In this document: positions 16,606 to 25,434 of the stretch, piece by piece | Numbering within the stretch: position 1 is the stretch's first letter | How the letters are laid out: each line of letters starts with the position of its first letter | Position numbers and translations under genes: made by a program | Origin: Hymenobacter profundi | GTDB lineage: Bacteria > Bacteroidota > Bacteroidia > Cytophagales > Hymenobacteraceae | Direction: 5' to 3' | DNA: 64,000 nt | Assembly (NCBI RefSeq): GCF_019334315.1 | Contig: NZ_JAHWGL010000002.1 | Coordinates: 1 to 64,000, forward strand | The notes under the pieces: model-generated | Databases searched by the model: none | What the model saw: only the letters and a program-made list of their open reading frames with translations | What the model was told of the DNA's origin: nothing

Positions 16606-16888
16606 TCAGCTATCCGGGAGCTGGCAGGCCGCCAGCTCCCGGCGGTGCGCCCGGAAGCGCAGCAGCCCCACCGCTAATACCAGCCCCGCCACGGCCAGCG
16701 CGGAGTACCCCAACCGGCCGCCCCGCTCGGGGTGTAATCGAATGAGCGCCAACCCGAAGCCCACCAGCGCCAGGCTGGTGCGCACGTAAGTCAGCAAGGT
16801 CCGCTCATTGGCCAGCCGGTCCGAGAGGGCGAGTGGGCTGGTGGGGGAAAGAAGCGTAAGGGGGCGGGCTACGGGAGGATAATGGCAT
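16606..16888 (-). pseudogene. DUF202 small membrane protein, frameshifted
   Basis: The C-terminal part is a clear DUF202 (YidH-type) inner-membrane protein: LANERT-L-LTYVRTSLALVGFGLALI, then a second membrane span and RFRAHRRELAACQL. In that frame there is no ATG. A different frame opens with ATG at 16888, overlapping the end of the upstream gene, and reads 22 residues to the right place before the frame changes near 16825. The total (283 nt) is one base over 94 codons, which would match the 94-residue paralogue at 45251-45535. A single-base insertion is therefore the likely defect. Confidence 0.6.
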
Positions 16889-17531
16889 TGCCCGGTTCGG
16901 CCAGCCGATGAAACGTAATGCCGTGCTTTTCAAAGTACGGCCCGTAGTTCTCGTAACGCTGCTGGATGAAGAAGGGCTTGAGATAGCCGTCGTGCACGGG
17001 CAGAATTTGCTTGGGCCGCATTTTCAGGGCGAAATCGGCCACCACCAGCTCCGTAAGAAAAGGTGCGGTGACGGGCAGAATGAGCAGCTCCACGCCCGCG
17101 AACCGAAGCAGGTTGTGGGCAAAAGAATCAGCCGGGTTCAGCACCTTGCCATTCACGAGCCAGGCGGTCATCTGTGGCAGCGGGCTGTCGAGAATGGCCT
17201 CGTGCTGCACCGGAATGGCCAGCAGCTGAAACGCGCCCAGGTCCAGGGGGCCTTCCTCGTGGATTTGCACCGTGAGGCCGTGTGCTTTCAGTTCGGTCGC
17301 CACCTCGCGGTTGGAAATGATGACGGCCTGGCGCAAAGCCACGATTCGCTTCAGCGCCGCCACATCGAGATGGTCGGGGTGGTTGTGGGTGATGATGATG
17401 ACCGATACGTCCTTAAAAACCTCGGGCTGCACCAGGCCTTCGATGAAGGAAAACTTGCCGGGGTCGAAGAGGAGCTGCTGGCCGTCCAGCTCGAACAGCA
17501 GGCAGGAGTGGATGTATTTGGTGATTTTCAT
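16869..17531 (-). CDS. Metal-dependent hydrolase, MBL fold (UlaG-like)
   Basis: 220 residues starting MKITKYIHSCLLFELDGQQLLF. The metallo-beta-lactamase metal motif is IITHNHPDHLD (HxHxDH), with further ligands in AIPVQHE and LPVHDGYL. Proteins like this (UlaG/UPF0173-type) are cytoplasmic hydrolases of unknown or lactone-type substrates. It overlaps the start of the frameshifted DUF202 gene by about 20 bp and is transcribed on the same strand. Confidence 0.8.
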   Translation of the reverse strand: MKITKYIHSCLLFELDGQQLLFDPGKFSFIEGLVQPEVFKDVSVIIITHNHPDHLDVAALKRIVALRQAVIISNREVATELKAHGLTVQIHEEGPLDLGAFQLLAIPVQHEAILDSPLPQMTAWLVNGKVLNPADSFAHNLLRFAGVELLILPVTAPFLTELVVADFALKMRPKQILPVHDGYLKPFFIQQRYENYGPYFEKHGITFHRLAEPGNAIILP

Positions 17532-17673
17532 AAAACAGCGGGTTGGCTAGGCCTTTTAAGAACGTATGTCCCATTCCTGTAGCCAGTACCCCACCGTAAA
17601 AGGCTGGGTTACCGGCTACGGCAATGGCTAACCACGCGCCGAAAACGCGGCCGGCCGGGCGCTTTTGGCGGAC

Positions 17674-18192
17674 CTAGCCAGCGGCTCGGTTTACCTCGCG
17701 CGAAGACTCGAACAGGAACCAGGCGCGGCGTTCGGCTTCGTCGATGTACACCTCCAGCAGGCTGGCGGTAGCCACGTCGTGGATGTCGTCGGCAATCTGG
17801 TGCGTTTCGCGCATGTGCTGGGCGAGGTGGCGGTTTTCGCTGAGTAGGTCGGCCAACATCTCCAGCGGGTTTTCGTAGTGCTCGTCGTTGTCCTTCACGC
17901 GCTGCTTGCGGCCGATTTCGCCGATGGAATGCACCGTTGGGAAGCCGAGCTTGCGCACCCGCTCGGCCGTGGGGTCGATGATGGCAAAAAGCTGGTCGGC
18001 CTGCTCATCAAGCAGCAGGTGGTAGTCGCGGAAATGCCGGCCGCTCATGTGCCAGTGGTAGTTCTTGGTTTTGAGGTAGAGCGCGAACAGGTCCGAGACC
18101 AGCACGTTCAAGCTGTCGCTTAGCCGGGCCCGGCCCCGTTCGTCGAGGTCCGAGGGCGTGTGCAGCAATTGGGGTTTGGAAGGGGCAGCCAT
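17674..18192 (-). CDS. dps: Dps-like ferritin protein
   Basis: 172 residues of the Dps family: LNVLVSDLFALYLKTKNYHW, followed by the ferroxidase-site segment HMSGRHFRDYHLLLDEQADQ, and the late helix EVYIDEAERRAWFLFESSRE. Dps forms dodecamers that oxidise and store iron and protect DNA against peroxide. Length is typical. ATG at 18192. It is a single gene between the MBL-fold hydrolase and a membrane gene, all on the minus strand. Confidence 0.88.
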   Translation of the reverse strand: MAAPSKPQLLHTPSDLDERGRARLSDSLNVLVSDLFALYLKTKNYHWHMSGRHFRDYHLLLDEQADQLFAIIDPTAERVRKLGFPTVHSIGEIGRKQRVKDNDEHYENPLEMLADLLSENRHLAQHMRETHQIADDIHDVATASLLEVYIDEAERRAWFLFESSREVNRAAG

Positions 18193-18277
18193 AAGATAAA
18201 GGGGGCAAGTAAAGGGTGATTAAAATGAGTGAAAAGCAAAGGCGTCCGCTTAAAATGACAGTCTCAGGCGTTTTGTT

Positions 18278-18766
18278 TCAGGCCCCGGCCCCAGCTGTCT
18301 GGCGCTGGCGCAGGTACGCATACACCCCGCCCAGCACCAGCCCAAACACCGCATTGGCAACAAAAAAGTACGCTATGCCGCCGGCCGTGAGGGCGTGCAC
18401 GCCCGCCACGCCCTGCCCCAGCAACGGCAGCACCACAAGGCCGTTGATGGCCCAGGGCAGCAGCGAAAACAGGCCGCCCTTCACCCAGCCCTTGCCCGGC
18501 AGCCGCGGCTCGAACACCAGCACGTACAGCCCCACCATGCCCAGCCCCGTGAGGTAGTGAAACAGCAGCTTAAAGCCCGCGGCCTGGACCACGGGCAGCA
18601 GCCCGGCCGGCAGCAAGGGCGTGGTGTGCAGCAGCGCGAGTTTCAGCAGGCCGCCGCTTTCGGCGTTGACGGGCAGCAGCGGGGCGGCTTTCAGCACCAG
18701 CGTGTTGGCGGTGATGGCGACCAGGCCGGCCAGCAGGCCCAGGAACAGGCGGGGGTGTTTTTTCAT
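18278..18766 (-). CDS. Integral membrane protein of unknown function
   Basis: About 162 residues from the ATG at 18766 (MKKHPRLFLGLLAGLVAITA), with four likely membrane spans, the last being TAGGIAYFFVANAVFGLVLG. No catalytic motif is seen. It resembles small uncharacterised Bacteroidota membrane proteins of the DUF6789 kind, but I am not sure. Transcribed with the TMEM175-like gene upstream, 74 bp apart. Confidence 0.6.
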   Translation of the reverse strand: MKKHPRLFLGLLAGLVAITANTLVLKAAPLLPVNAESGGLLKLALLHTTPLLPAGLLPVVQAAGFKLLFHYLTGLGMVGLYVLVFEPRLPGKGWVKGGLFSLLPWAINGLVVLPLLGQGVAGVHALTAGGIAYFFVANAVFGLVLGGVYAYLRQRQTAGAGA

Positions 18767-18839
18767 GAGCGGGTGCGGCATGGGCATAGAACAGGCAAAT
18801 GGGGAGTATTGGACCACCAACCGGGCCCCGATAGGTGCT

Positions 18840-19490
18840 TCAGTCGCCCAGCCAACGGTCGGCGACCAGGCCCAGCGCGTAGTTGAGCTGTACCAGCAGC
18901 AGCAGGCCCGCCCCGGCCGGCACGCTGATAAAGCACAGCCCAGCCGCCGCCGCGTACTGCACCTGCATCAGGCCCAGGCGCCGCACCAGGGCCCGGCCCA
19001 CGGCCGCGTGCTCGGGCAACAGCAGGCCGTGGTGCCGGGCGTAGCGGTAGCTGCCCAGCAGGGCCGCGCCCAGCAGCAGCAGGTTGGCCCAGTACACCAG
19101 CACGGCCCCGCGCAGCGGGAAATGGGTGGTGAGAAAGGCCGTGGAAAAGGGCAGCAGCCCCACCACCAGCAGGAAGGCAATGTGCCACCAGGCCAGCCGC
19201 CGGTCGCTGCGCGCCAGGTAGGTGAACTGCGTGCTCTGGCACACCCAGAAAATGCCCAGCGACAAAAAGCCCAGCACGTAGCCCCCAACGCTGGGCAGCA
19301 GGGCCCGCAGCGCCGGCCCCACGTCGGCCTCGGTGCGCACCAGGGCGGCCGCCGGCACCCGCAGGTTGAGCACGAGCAGGGTCATGGCGATGGAAAACAC
19401 GCCGTCGCTCAGCGACTCGATGCGGCGCAGGCTCTGGCCCGCCACCTCGGTGTAGGCCAGGGATGGCGCGTGGGACGAAGACATGGCCAT
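18840..19490 (-). CDS. TMEM175-family (DUF1211) potassium channel protein
   Basis: 216 residues with six predicted helices. The family hallmark RIESLSDGVFSIAMTLLVLN, holding the conserved R...FSD motif of the first helix, is near residue 22. Bacterial TMEM175 proteins are tetrameric potassium-permeable channels. Two possible ATGs exist (19490 and 19484), differing by two residues. It follows a small exported protein gene with only three bases between, so the two are probably one transcript. Confidence 0.82.
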   Translation of the reverse strand: MAMSSSHAPSLAYTEVAGQSLRRIESLSDGVFSIAMTLLVLNLRVPAAALVRTEADVGPALRALLPSVGGYVLGFLSLGIFWVCQSTQFTYLARSDRRLAWWHIAFLLVVGLLPFSTAFLTTHFPLRGAVLVYWANLLLLGAALLGSYRYARHHGLLLPEHAAVGRALVRRLGLMQVQYAAAAGLCFISVPAGAGLLLLVQLNYALGLVADRWLGD

Positions 19491-19493
19491 CGG

Positions 19494-19781
19494 CTAGCGC
19501 GGCGGGCCGGCTGCACGCCGCGTTTTGCGTGGGGCGGGGGCATGGCGGTGGTCCAGGCGGTCTTCCTCCCGAATGAGCTTGGGCTCTTTGCTGAGGCTCT
19601 GGCCGTGGTTCACGTGGCCGTCGCGCAGCATGCGGCGGTTCTCGCGCAGCATCTTGCCGTCGGTTTTGCCTTCTTTTTTGAGCATTTCGCCGCCTTCCTG
19701 GCCGTGGGCCGATGGGCTTATCCCGGTGAATAGCAGGCCGGTTAAGGCGAGCAAGCTAGCGAGTTGAGTGAGTCTGGTCAT
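19494..19781 (-). CDS. Small exported hypothetical protein
   Basis: 95 residues: a signal peptide (LASLLALTGLLFTGISPSAHG) and a highly charged mature part with repeated K/R-E-D-N segments (EMLKKEGKTDGKMLRENRRM, LREDRLDH-type ends). It looks like an intrinsically disordered periplasmic protein. Family not recognised. Three bases upstream of the TMEM175-like gene. Confidence 0.55.
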   Translation of the reverse strand: MTRLTQLASLLALTGLLFTGISPSAHGQEGGEMLKKEGKTDGKMLRENRRMLRDGHVNHGQSLSKEPKLIREEDRLDHRHAPAPRKTRRAAGPPR

Positions 19782-19866
19782 GGTGGTTGGGGAATGAGGG
19801 AGAAGCTATTACCGCGTGTACGGCAGCGGGCTTTTTCTAACCTACCTTTTTAGCCGGCGGCTCGCG

Positions 19867-21747
19867 CTATTCGCCACTGGCCTGGCCTTGCCACTGCTGC
19901 TCCTGCGGCAGGTTCGACTCCGGGGTTTGCAAGAAGGGCACGGTTTGGGGGATGAAGTCGGCCACCGCGCCGGGCTTGCTGTAGTCGTAGGGCCAGCGGT
20001 ACACGGCGGGCACCGCGCCGGGCCAGTTGCCGTGCCCGAGCTCCACGGGCGTGGTCCATTCCAGCGTGTTCGAGCGCCACGGGTTTTCGGTGGCCCGGCG
20101 GCCCCGCCAGATGCTGTGGAAGAAGTTAGCCAGAAAAATAAACTGCGCCAGAAACACGGCAATGGCCGCCAGCGAGATGAACCGGTTCAGGTCGCCGAAC
20201 TGGGCGAAAGCATCGAAGGCCGTCCAGGCGTAGTAGCGGCGGGGAAAGCCGGCGATGCCGATGTAGTGCATCGGCATGAACACCAGGTACACGCCCACGA
20301 AGGTGAGCCAGAAATGCAGGTTGCCCAGCTTTTCGTTCAGCATGCGCCCGAACAGCTTCGGGAACCAGTGGTACACGCCCGCAAACATGCCGAAGAAGGC
20401 CGCCGAGCCCATCACCAAGTGGAAGTGGGCCACCACAAAGTAGGTGTTGTGCAGCTGAATGTCGAGCGTGGCGTTGCCCAGCACGATGCCCGTGAGGCCG
20501 CCGGCCACGAACAAGCTCACGAAGCCGATGCTGAAGAGCATGGCCGTGGTGAAGCGGATGTTGCCGCGCCAGAGCGTGGCCAGCCAGTTGAAGGTTTTGA
20601 CCGCCGAGGGCACGGCGATTATCAGGGTCAGAAACATGAACACCGAGCCCAGGAAGGGGTTCATGCCCGTCACGAACATGTGGTGGCCCCACACCACGAA
20701 CGAGAGCAGCAGGATGCCCGCCAGCGAGCCAATCATGGCCCGGTAGCCGAAAATGGGCTTGCGGGCGTTGGTGGCCAGAATTTCCGACACGATGCCCATG
20801 CCCGGCATAATCACGATGTAGACCTCGGGGTGGCCCAAAAACCAGAACAAATGCTGGTAGAGCACCGGCGAGCCGCCCTGGTTGCTCAGGGCCTGCCCGG
20901 CAATGTAGATGTCGGAGAGAAAAAACGAGGTGCCAAACGAGCGGTCGAACACCAGCAGCAGCAGCGCGGCAAACAGCACCGGAAACGTGAGCACCCCCAG
21001 AATGGCCGTCATCAGAAACGCCCAAATGGTGAGCGGCAGCTTGGTCAGGCTCATGCCCCGGGTGCGCAGGTTGAGGATGGTGGTGATGTAGTTCACGCCG
21101 CCCAGCAGCGTGCTCACCACGAACAGCACCATGCTCACGAGCCAGAGCGTCTGGCCCAGGCCCGAGCCGGCAATAGCCTGTGGCAGGGCCGAAAGCGGCG
21201 GGTACACCGTCCAGCCGCCGGCCGCCGGGCCGGTTTCCACGAAGAGCGAGGCAAACATGACGGCGCTCGACAGGAAGAAAAACCAGTACGAGAGCATGTT
21301 CATGAAGCCCGAGGCCATGTCGCGCGCCCCGATTTGCAGGGGAATGAGCAGGTTGGAAAACGTGCCGCTGAGCCCGGCCGTGAGCACGAAAAACAGCATG
21401 ATGGTGCCGTGCATCGTCACCAGGGCCAGGTAAAATTCGGGGTTGAGCTTGCCCTCCACAATCCAGTGGCCCAGCACCGGCCGCAGCCACGCCATCGAGC
21501 CCTCCGGCCAGCCCAGCTGCAGGCGAAACAGCGTGGAGAGCGTGCCCGCCACCAGCGCCCAGGCCATGCCCGTAAGCAGGTACTGCTTGGCAATGGTCTT
21601 GTGGTCCTGACTGAACACGTAGCGAAACAGCCACGACGGCGTTTCGTGGGCCGCGTGGGCCGTCGCAGCATCGGCTGCGACGGGCACGGGAACCGCTAGG
21701 GAGCCCGCAGCGGGGTCCGGCAAGGGCATAAGGGGGAAGTCAGCCAT
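19867..21747 (-). CDS. ctaD: Cytochrome c oxidase subunit I (haem-copper oxidase)
   Basis: 626 residues from ATG 21747. All the subunit I landmarks are present: the haem-a ligand region VTMHGTIMLFFVLTAG, the Cu-B/Tyr motif GHPEVYIVIMPGMG, the HH pair in WGHHMFVTGMNP, the K-channel region, and the haem ligands in LHNTYFVVAHFHLVMG. About 12 membrane spans. It should reduce oxygen at the membrane, but no subunit II or III, nor assembly genes, are in the window. It ends the minus-strand row of tsdA-like, dsrE, and two binding-protein genes, which suggests a link to their electron flow. Possibly it borrows subunits encoded elsewhere. Confidence 0.9.
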   Translation of the reverse strand: MADFPLMPLPDPAAGSLAVPVPVAADAATAHAAHETPSWLFRYVFSQDHKTIAKQYLLTGMAWALVAGTLSTLFRLQLGWPEGSMAWLRPVLGHWIVEGKLNPEFYLALVTMHGTIMLFFVLTAGLSGTFSNLLIPLQIGARDMASGFMNMLSYWFFFLSSAVMFASLFVETGPAAGGWTVYPPLSALPQAIAGSGLGQTLWLVSMVLFVVSTLLGGVNYITTILNLRTRGMSLTKLPLTIWAFLMTAILGVLTFPVLFAALLLLVFDRSFGTSFFLSDIYIAGQALSNQGGSPVLYQHLFWFLGHPEVYIVIMPGMGIVSEILATNARKPIFGYRAMIGSLAGILLLSFVVWGHHMFVTGMNPFLGSVFMFLTLIIAVPSAVKTFNWLATLWRGNIRFTTAMLFSIGFVSLFVAGGLTGIVLGNATLDIQLHNTYFVVAHFHLVMGSAAFFGMFAGVYHWFPKLFGRMLNEKLGNLHFWLTFVGVYLVFMPMHYIGIAGFPRRYYAWTAFDAFAQFGDLNRFISLAAIAVFLAQFIFLANFFHSIWRGRRATENPWRSNTLEWTTPVELGHGNWPGAVPAVYRWPYDYSKPGAVADFIPQTVPFLQTPESNLPQEQQWQGQASGE

Positions 21748-21822
21748 GGCGTACGGCGATAAAAGCGTGAAACACAAATAGACTGGTAACCCGGCCCGCC
21801 CGGTGCCCGGCCGCAAGCAGCC

Positions 21823-22587
21823 CTACTCCCAGCCGTTGCGGCGGAAAATGGCGTGCCCGTCGGCCGACTGCAGAAAGGCCACGAACTGCCGGGCCGTGGC
21901 GGCCTGGGTGGTGCGCTGGGTGAGGGCCACCGGCGTGCCCCGGCTCACGCGCTGGTCGCGGGGCAGGCGCACCAGGGCCGAGCCGGGCAGGCGCGGCTGC
22001 CACGAGGCGTAGGTAATCCAGGCGTCGTAGTCCTGGGGCTTTTGCTGCCAGAGGTCCACGGCTTCGGCGCTGGTTTTGACCGACGTTTTGGTGTTGTGCT
22101 GCAGGTTGCTGATGAGGGCGCTGCTGCGGGCCATGTCCTCGGTCATGCCCATCTGGCCGGCCCCGTTCACGTCGAGCAGGCGCACGCCGGGCCGGGCCAG
22201 GTCTTCGAGCCGCTTGATGTGCAGCGGGTTGCCGGGGCGTACCAGCACCGCCGACTCGCGGGCGTAGAGGCTGGTGCGGCTGGCTTCGTCGAGGAAGCCG
22301 GGGTGGGCCAGCGCCGTTTGGGTGAGCATGTACTCGGCCCCGCCGTACACCACGTCGGCATCCTGCTGGGCCTGCTCGAACCACTTGGGCTCGGGGCCGG
22401 CCGTGACTTCTACCGCCAGGCCGGTTTGCTTGGTGAAGGCGGCGGCGCATTCCTTCATGGCCGTGGCCGGGCCGCCGGGGCCGTACACGTGCAGGGTTTG
22501 GGCGGCGGCCGGCGCGGCCGCGAGCAGAGCAGGAGACATGAGCAATAGAGCGAAGCGGCGGAGCCGGGTGAGCGGGGACGTTTTCAT
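21823..22587 (-). CDS. AcfC-like periplasmic substrate-binding protein
   Basis: About 254 residues from ATG 22587 with a signal peptide (LLMSPALLAAAPAAAQ). The opening LHVYGPGGPATAMKECAAAF is the AcfC/type-II periplasmic-binding signature, with later VLVRPGN and DAWITYASWQPRL segments. AcfC proteins resemble the molybdate/sulfate-binding group and bind oxyanions or similar small anions in the periplasm; no ABC permease is near. It is a close paralogue of the amber-interrupted gene at 43004-43753. Adjacent to a second binding protein in the same operon. Confidence 0.75.
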   Translation of the reverse strand: MKTSPLTRLRRFALLLMSPALLAAAPAAAQTLHVYGPGGPATAMKECAAAFTKQTGLAVEVTAGPEPKWFEQAQQDADVVYGGAEYMLTQTALAHPGFLDEASRTSLYARESAVLVRPGNPLHIKRLEDLARPGVRLLDVNGAGQMGMTEDMARSSALISNLQHNTKTSVKTSAEAVDLWQQKPQDYDAWITYASWQPRLPGSALVRLPRDQRVSRGTPVALTQRTTQAATARQFVAFLQSADGHAIFRRNGWE

Positions 22588-22600
22588 GGGTAGCAAGGCG

Positions 22601-23557
22601 TTATTTCACGGGCGGCAAAAAGCCGTATTTCTGGTACACGGCCTGCCCGGCGGGGCTGTTGAGGAAGGCCACAAAGTCTTCGGCGGCCTTGGCGTGGGGC
22701 GCGGCTTTCATCACCCCGGCCACGTAGTTGGCCATGATGTTTTCCTTCGCCGGGATGTCCACGCTTTCCACCGGATGCCCCAGCATTTTTTGATAAAAGG
22801 CCTCCGTGTACCACACCGGGGCCGCGTCGGACTGGTCATACAGCACCCGCATAGGCGACTGGCGGTGGTGAATCTGGGTCAGGTAGGTGCTGCCGGCTTT
22901 CACCTTGGTCGTCATCACGGCCGTTTTCAGGGCCGCGCCGCCGGCCTTTTCGTACGATTCCTCGATGCGCTTGCCGATGCCCTCCCAGGCCGGGTTGGGC
23001 ATGCTCACGCGCACCTCGGGCCGGCCCAAATCGCGCAGGCTGGTCACCTTCTTGGGGTTGCCCTGGCGCACCAGGATGGCCAGCCGGTTCTGGGCGTAGC
23101 TGGTGGTGCGGGCAAACCACTCCGGCGTCATGTCCATGCGGTTTTTGCCGGCCGCGTACACGTCGGGCTTCAGCTCGATGCGCAGGTTGCCCACCACCAG
23201 GCTGCCCTGCGCAATCTGCTTGGCCAGGATGCCGGGCGGCAGCGTCTCCACGAAAATGCGCACGTACTCGGGGTGGGCCTTGCGAAACTCCTTCAGCAAA
23301 TCATCGAGCACCATGAACTGGTTGCCCCCGAAAAACACCACCAGCTGCGGGTCCACCACGTCGCCGTAGAGGTCGGGCGCGTTGTCGATGCCCGGCACCG
23401 TGAAGGGCACCCCGGCCTGAAACGGCGCGTTCCAGGGCGGGTCGAAATGGTGGGCCGGCTCCACGGGGGCGGGCTTTGGGGTGGGCATGGTCTGGGCCGA
23501 AAGGGCGGCCGGGGCGGCCAGGAGCAGCGCCAGCAGCAGGTGCGGAAGGGGTTTCAT
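22601..23557 (-). CDS. ModA/sulfate-type periplasmic binding protein
   Basis: 318 residues with a signal peptide (LLLALLLAAPAALSA). A type-II binding-protein core follows: QLVVFFGGNQFMVLDDLLKE near residue 70, AILVRQGNPKKVTSLRDLGR, then the ending AEDFVAFLNSPAGQAVYQKY. This is the fold of molybdate/tungstate/sulfate binding proteins, but it lacks partner ABC genes, so it may act as a stand-alone anion-binding or chaperone-like periplasmic protein. ATG 23557. It sits 13 bp upstream of the AcfC-like gene and 53 bp downstream of dsrE. Confidence 0.7.
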   Translation of the reverse strand: MKPLPHLLLALLLAAPAALSAQTMPTPKPAPVEPAHHFDPPWNAPFQAGVPFTVPGIDNAPDLYGDVVDPQLVVFFGGNQFMVLDDLLKEFRKAHPEYVRIFVETLPPGILAKQIAQGSLVVGNLRIELKPDVYAAGKNRMDMTPEWFARTTSYAQNRLAILVRQGNPKKVTSLRDLGRPEVRVSMPNPAWEGIGKRIEESYEKAGGAALKTAVMTTKVKAGSTYLTQIHHRQSPMRVLYDQSDAAPVWYTEAFYQKMLGHPVESVDIPAKENIMANYVAGVMKAAPHAKAAEDFVAFLNSPAGQAVYQKYGFLPPVK

Positions 23558-23610
23558 GAGGTTGGATTAGTCAAGCGGAGAAAAGCAACGCAGCAGCGGG
23601 GAGCCCGGCG

Positions 23611-24105
23611 TTACGGGTGCACCAGCGACCAGCCCTGGGCCTGGCGGATAATCAGCTCCCCATTGCCGCTGGGCACGTAGGAAATCAGCGGCAGCAGCTC
23701 GTCCTTGCTGATTTTCTTTTCCTTGAGTGTGTTCAGGCACTGGGCCAGAATCACGCCTTTCTGCTTCAGGGCCGTGAGCTGGGCCTCGTAGGGCTGGTCC
23801 TTGCGGTAGAGCGTGGTGCCCCCGCCGAAGGCAATCAGCTCCACGGTGAGCTTGCCTTTAAGCCGGCTGTCCTCCAGCGCGTTGCCGATGTTGCGCAGCG
23901 TCTGCTGAATCAGCTTGGGGTCGTCGCTGTCGAGCTGGTAGATGACGTGGTACTGGGCCTGGTCGGCCGTGGCCCCTTGGAAGGTACCTTTCTGAAAAGC
24001 TTCGCGGTCATTCATGGCGGTGGCGTTGGGGGTGGCGGGCGTCTGGGCGCGGGCCGAGAAGGTGAGGCCGGCGAGCAGCGCGGCGGTCAGCAGCAGGTGT
24101 TTCAT
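23611..24105 (-). CDS. Secreted DsrE/F-like sulfur-carrier protein
   Basis: About 164 residues from ATG 24105 with signal peptide LLLTAALLAGLTFSARA. The mature part is a DsrE/DsrF-like domain: YHVIYQLDSDDPKLIQQTLR, LTVELIAFGGGTT, and a cysteine in VILAQCLNTLKEKKI, the place of the active cysteine in DsrE. DsrE proteins carry sulfane sulfur as a cysteine persulfide. The exported location is unusual and matches its two paralogues here (39439 and 41138). It lies between the tsdA-like gene and the binding proteins. Confidence 0.78.
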   Translation of the reverse strand: MKHLLLTAALLAGLTFSARAQTPATPNATAMNDREAFQKGTFQGATADQAQYHVIYQLDSDDPKLIQQTLRNIGNALEDSRLKGKLTVELIAFGGGTTLYRKDQPYEAQLTALKQKGVILAQCLNTLKEKKISKDELLPLISYVPSGNGELIIRQAQGWSLVHP

Positions 24106-24178
24106 GGGAATCGGGTATGGCACCACCGAAGCAGTGCGGTGAAAAATGAACAGAAGGAGTTGGGAACCGGCGGCGGAC

Positions 24179-25294
24179 CTACTCGCCGCCCTTCTTGCCC
24201 GCTTCCATCGCCGCGTAGGGACCAAACTGGTGCTGGTGCTGCGTAAACGGGTCGGCGTAGGGCGGGTAGGGACAGTCGGCAGGCTTCTTTTTCAGGTTGG
24301 GGTAGTCCTTTTCCAGGTGGGCCATGCGCGGCCGGGGCAGCGAGTTGATGTAGGCGGCCACGTCGTAGGCGGCGTCATCGGTGAGGATGGTGTGCTCAGC
24401 CGTGGCCCCGAAGGGCATGTTGGCCTTGATAAAGCGGGCCGCCGTTTGCAGGCGGTGCATCCCGGCCCCGTCGTTGTAGCTGTCCGGCCCCCACAGCGGC
24501 GGATACTGGTAGCCGTCCGAAGCCAGCGTGCCGTTCAGGCGGCCCTGGCCATTGGCCGCGTGGCAGCTGGCGCACTGCTGGGCGAAGACGATTTTGCCCT
24601 GCCCGAGATTCGCCTCGCGGTTGGGCATGGTGAACTTCACGAAGCCCTGGCCCTTCACCTTCTCCCCCACCGGCACCTGGCGGCCCAGCCATTTCATGTA
24701 GGTGATGATGGCCTTCATCTCCTTGCCGTCCAGCGGCAGGGGCCGACCATTGAGGCTGCGCGTCATGCAGCCGTTGATGCGGTCTTCGAGGGTGCTGATG
24801 GCATCCTCCCGCCCCTTGTAGGTGGGATAAATGCCCCAGATGCCCACGTAGGGAGCCGAAAATGCCTTCTGGCCGGCCTGCAGGTGGCAGTTCTGGCAGG
24901 CCAGGTTGCTGCCGGCCAGCCGCAGCGCCGGGCTGGCTGCCTGCGGCCCGAGGTAGTGGGCGGTGTGAGCAATCAACTCGTGGCCGTAGCGGATAAGCTG
25001 GCCCTCCGGGTCAGGCTTCACGCTATCCAGCAGAAAGCGGGCGGGCTGGAAAAAATTGGTTTTGCCCGCTCCGGCCCCGCCGGCGACGGCCGGGCCGCTC
25101 GCAGCGGCGGCCGTTGTGGCCGGGGCATCGGCCAGCAGGTCCGGCGTTTTGGGGTTGAAGATGACGATGTAGGCCGTGAACGCCACCACCAGCACCATCA
25201 GGGCAATCACCCAGGTCAGCAGGCCGGCGATTTTGATGAAGGCCTGCTTGTCTTCCGGCTGCAGGCGAGGCGAGGGGTCGGGAGTGGTTTCCAT
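24179..25294 (-). CDS. TsdA-like dihaem cytochrome c (thiosulfate dehydrogenase family)
   Basis: 371 residues with one N-terminal membrane anchor (LLTWVIALMVLVVAFTAYIV) and two c-type haem sites, CQNCH (about residue 140) and CASCH (about residue 245). Long matches to the TsdA pattern include GHELIAHTAHYLGP, LACQNCHLQAG, and a YPPLWGPDSYNDGAGM segment. TsdA converts two thiosulfates to tetrathionate or the reverse. The membrane anchor could pass electrons to the quinone pool or the oxidase encoded downstream. ATG 25294. A paralogue lies at 36900-37955. Confidence 0.85.
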   Translation of the reverse strand: METTPDPSPRLQPEDKQAFIKIAGLLTWVIALMVLVVAFTAYIVIFNPKTPDLLADAPATTAAAASGPAVAGGAGAGKTNFFQPARFLLDSVKPDPEGQLIRYGHELIAHTAHYLGPQAASPALRLAGSNLACQNCHLQAGQKAFSAPYVGIWGIYPTYKGREDAISTLEDRINGCMTRSLNGRPLPLDGKEMKAIITYMKWLGRQVPVGEKVKGQGFVKFTMPNREANLGQGKIVFAQQCASCHAANGQGRLNGTLASDGYQYPPLWGPDSYNDGAGMHRLQTAARFIKANMPFGATAEHTILTDDAAYDVAAYINSLPRPRMAHLEKDYPNLKKKPADCPYPPYADPFTQHQHQFGPYAAMEAGKKGGE

Positions 25295-25339
25295 GAGGCC
25301 AGGGAGAGAGGTGAAACAGGCGGCAAAGACCAGCCAGCG

Positions 25340-25360
25340 CGCAAAACAATATGTTTTGCG
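25340..25360. promoter_or_regulatory. 21-bp perfect palindrome upstream of tsdA-like operon
   Basis: CGCAAAACA (25340-25348), ATA, TGTTTTGCG (25352-25360) form a perfect inverted repeat starting 46 bp upstream of the tsdA-like start codon. It lies close to where a -33 element would be for that gene. It probably is an operator for the tsdA-dsrE-binding-protein-ctaD transcript; the regulator is unknown. Confidence 0.55.
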
Positions 25361-25434
25361 GAATACAGACAGTCAACAAGTTAAATCGGGTAAAGCCGGC
25401 GTTGCCATCTGGCCGCTTTGCCCCGACCAAGCAT

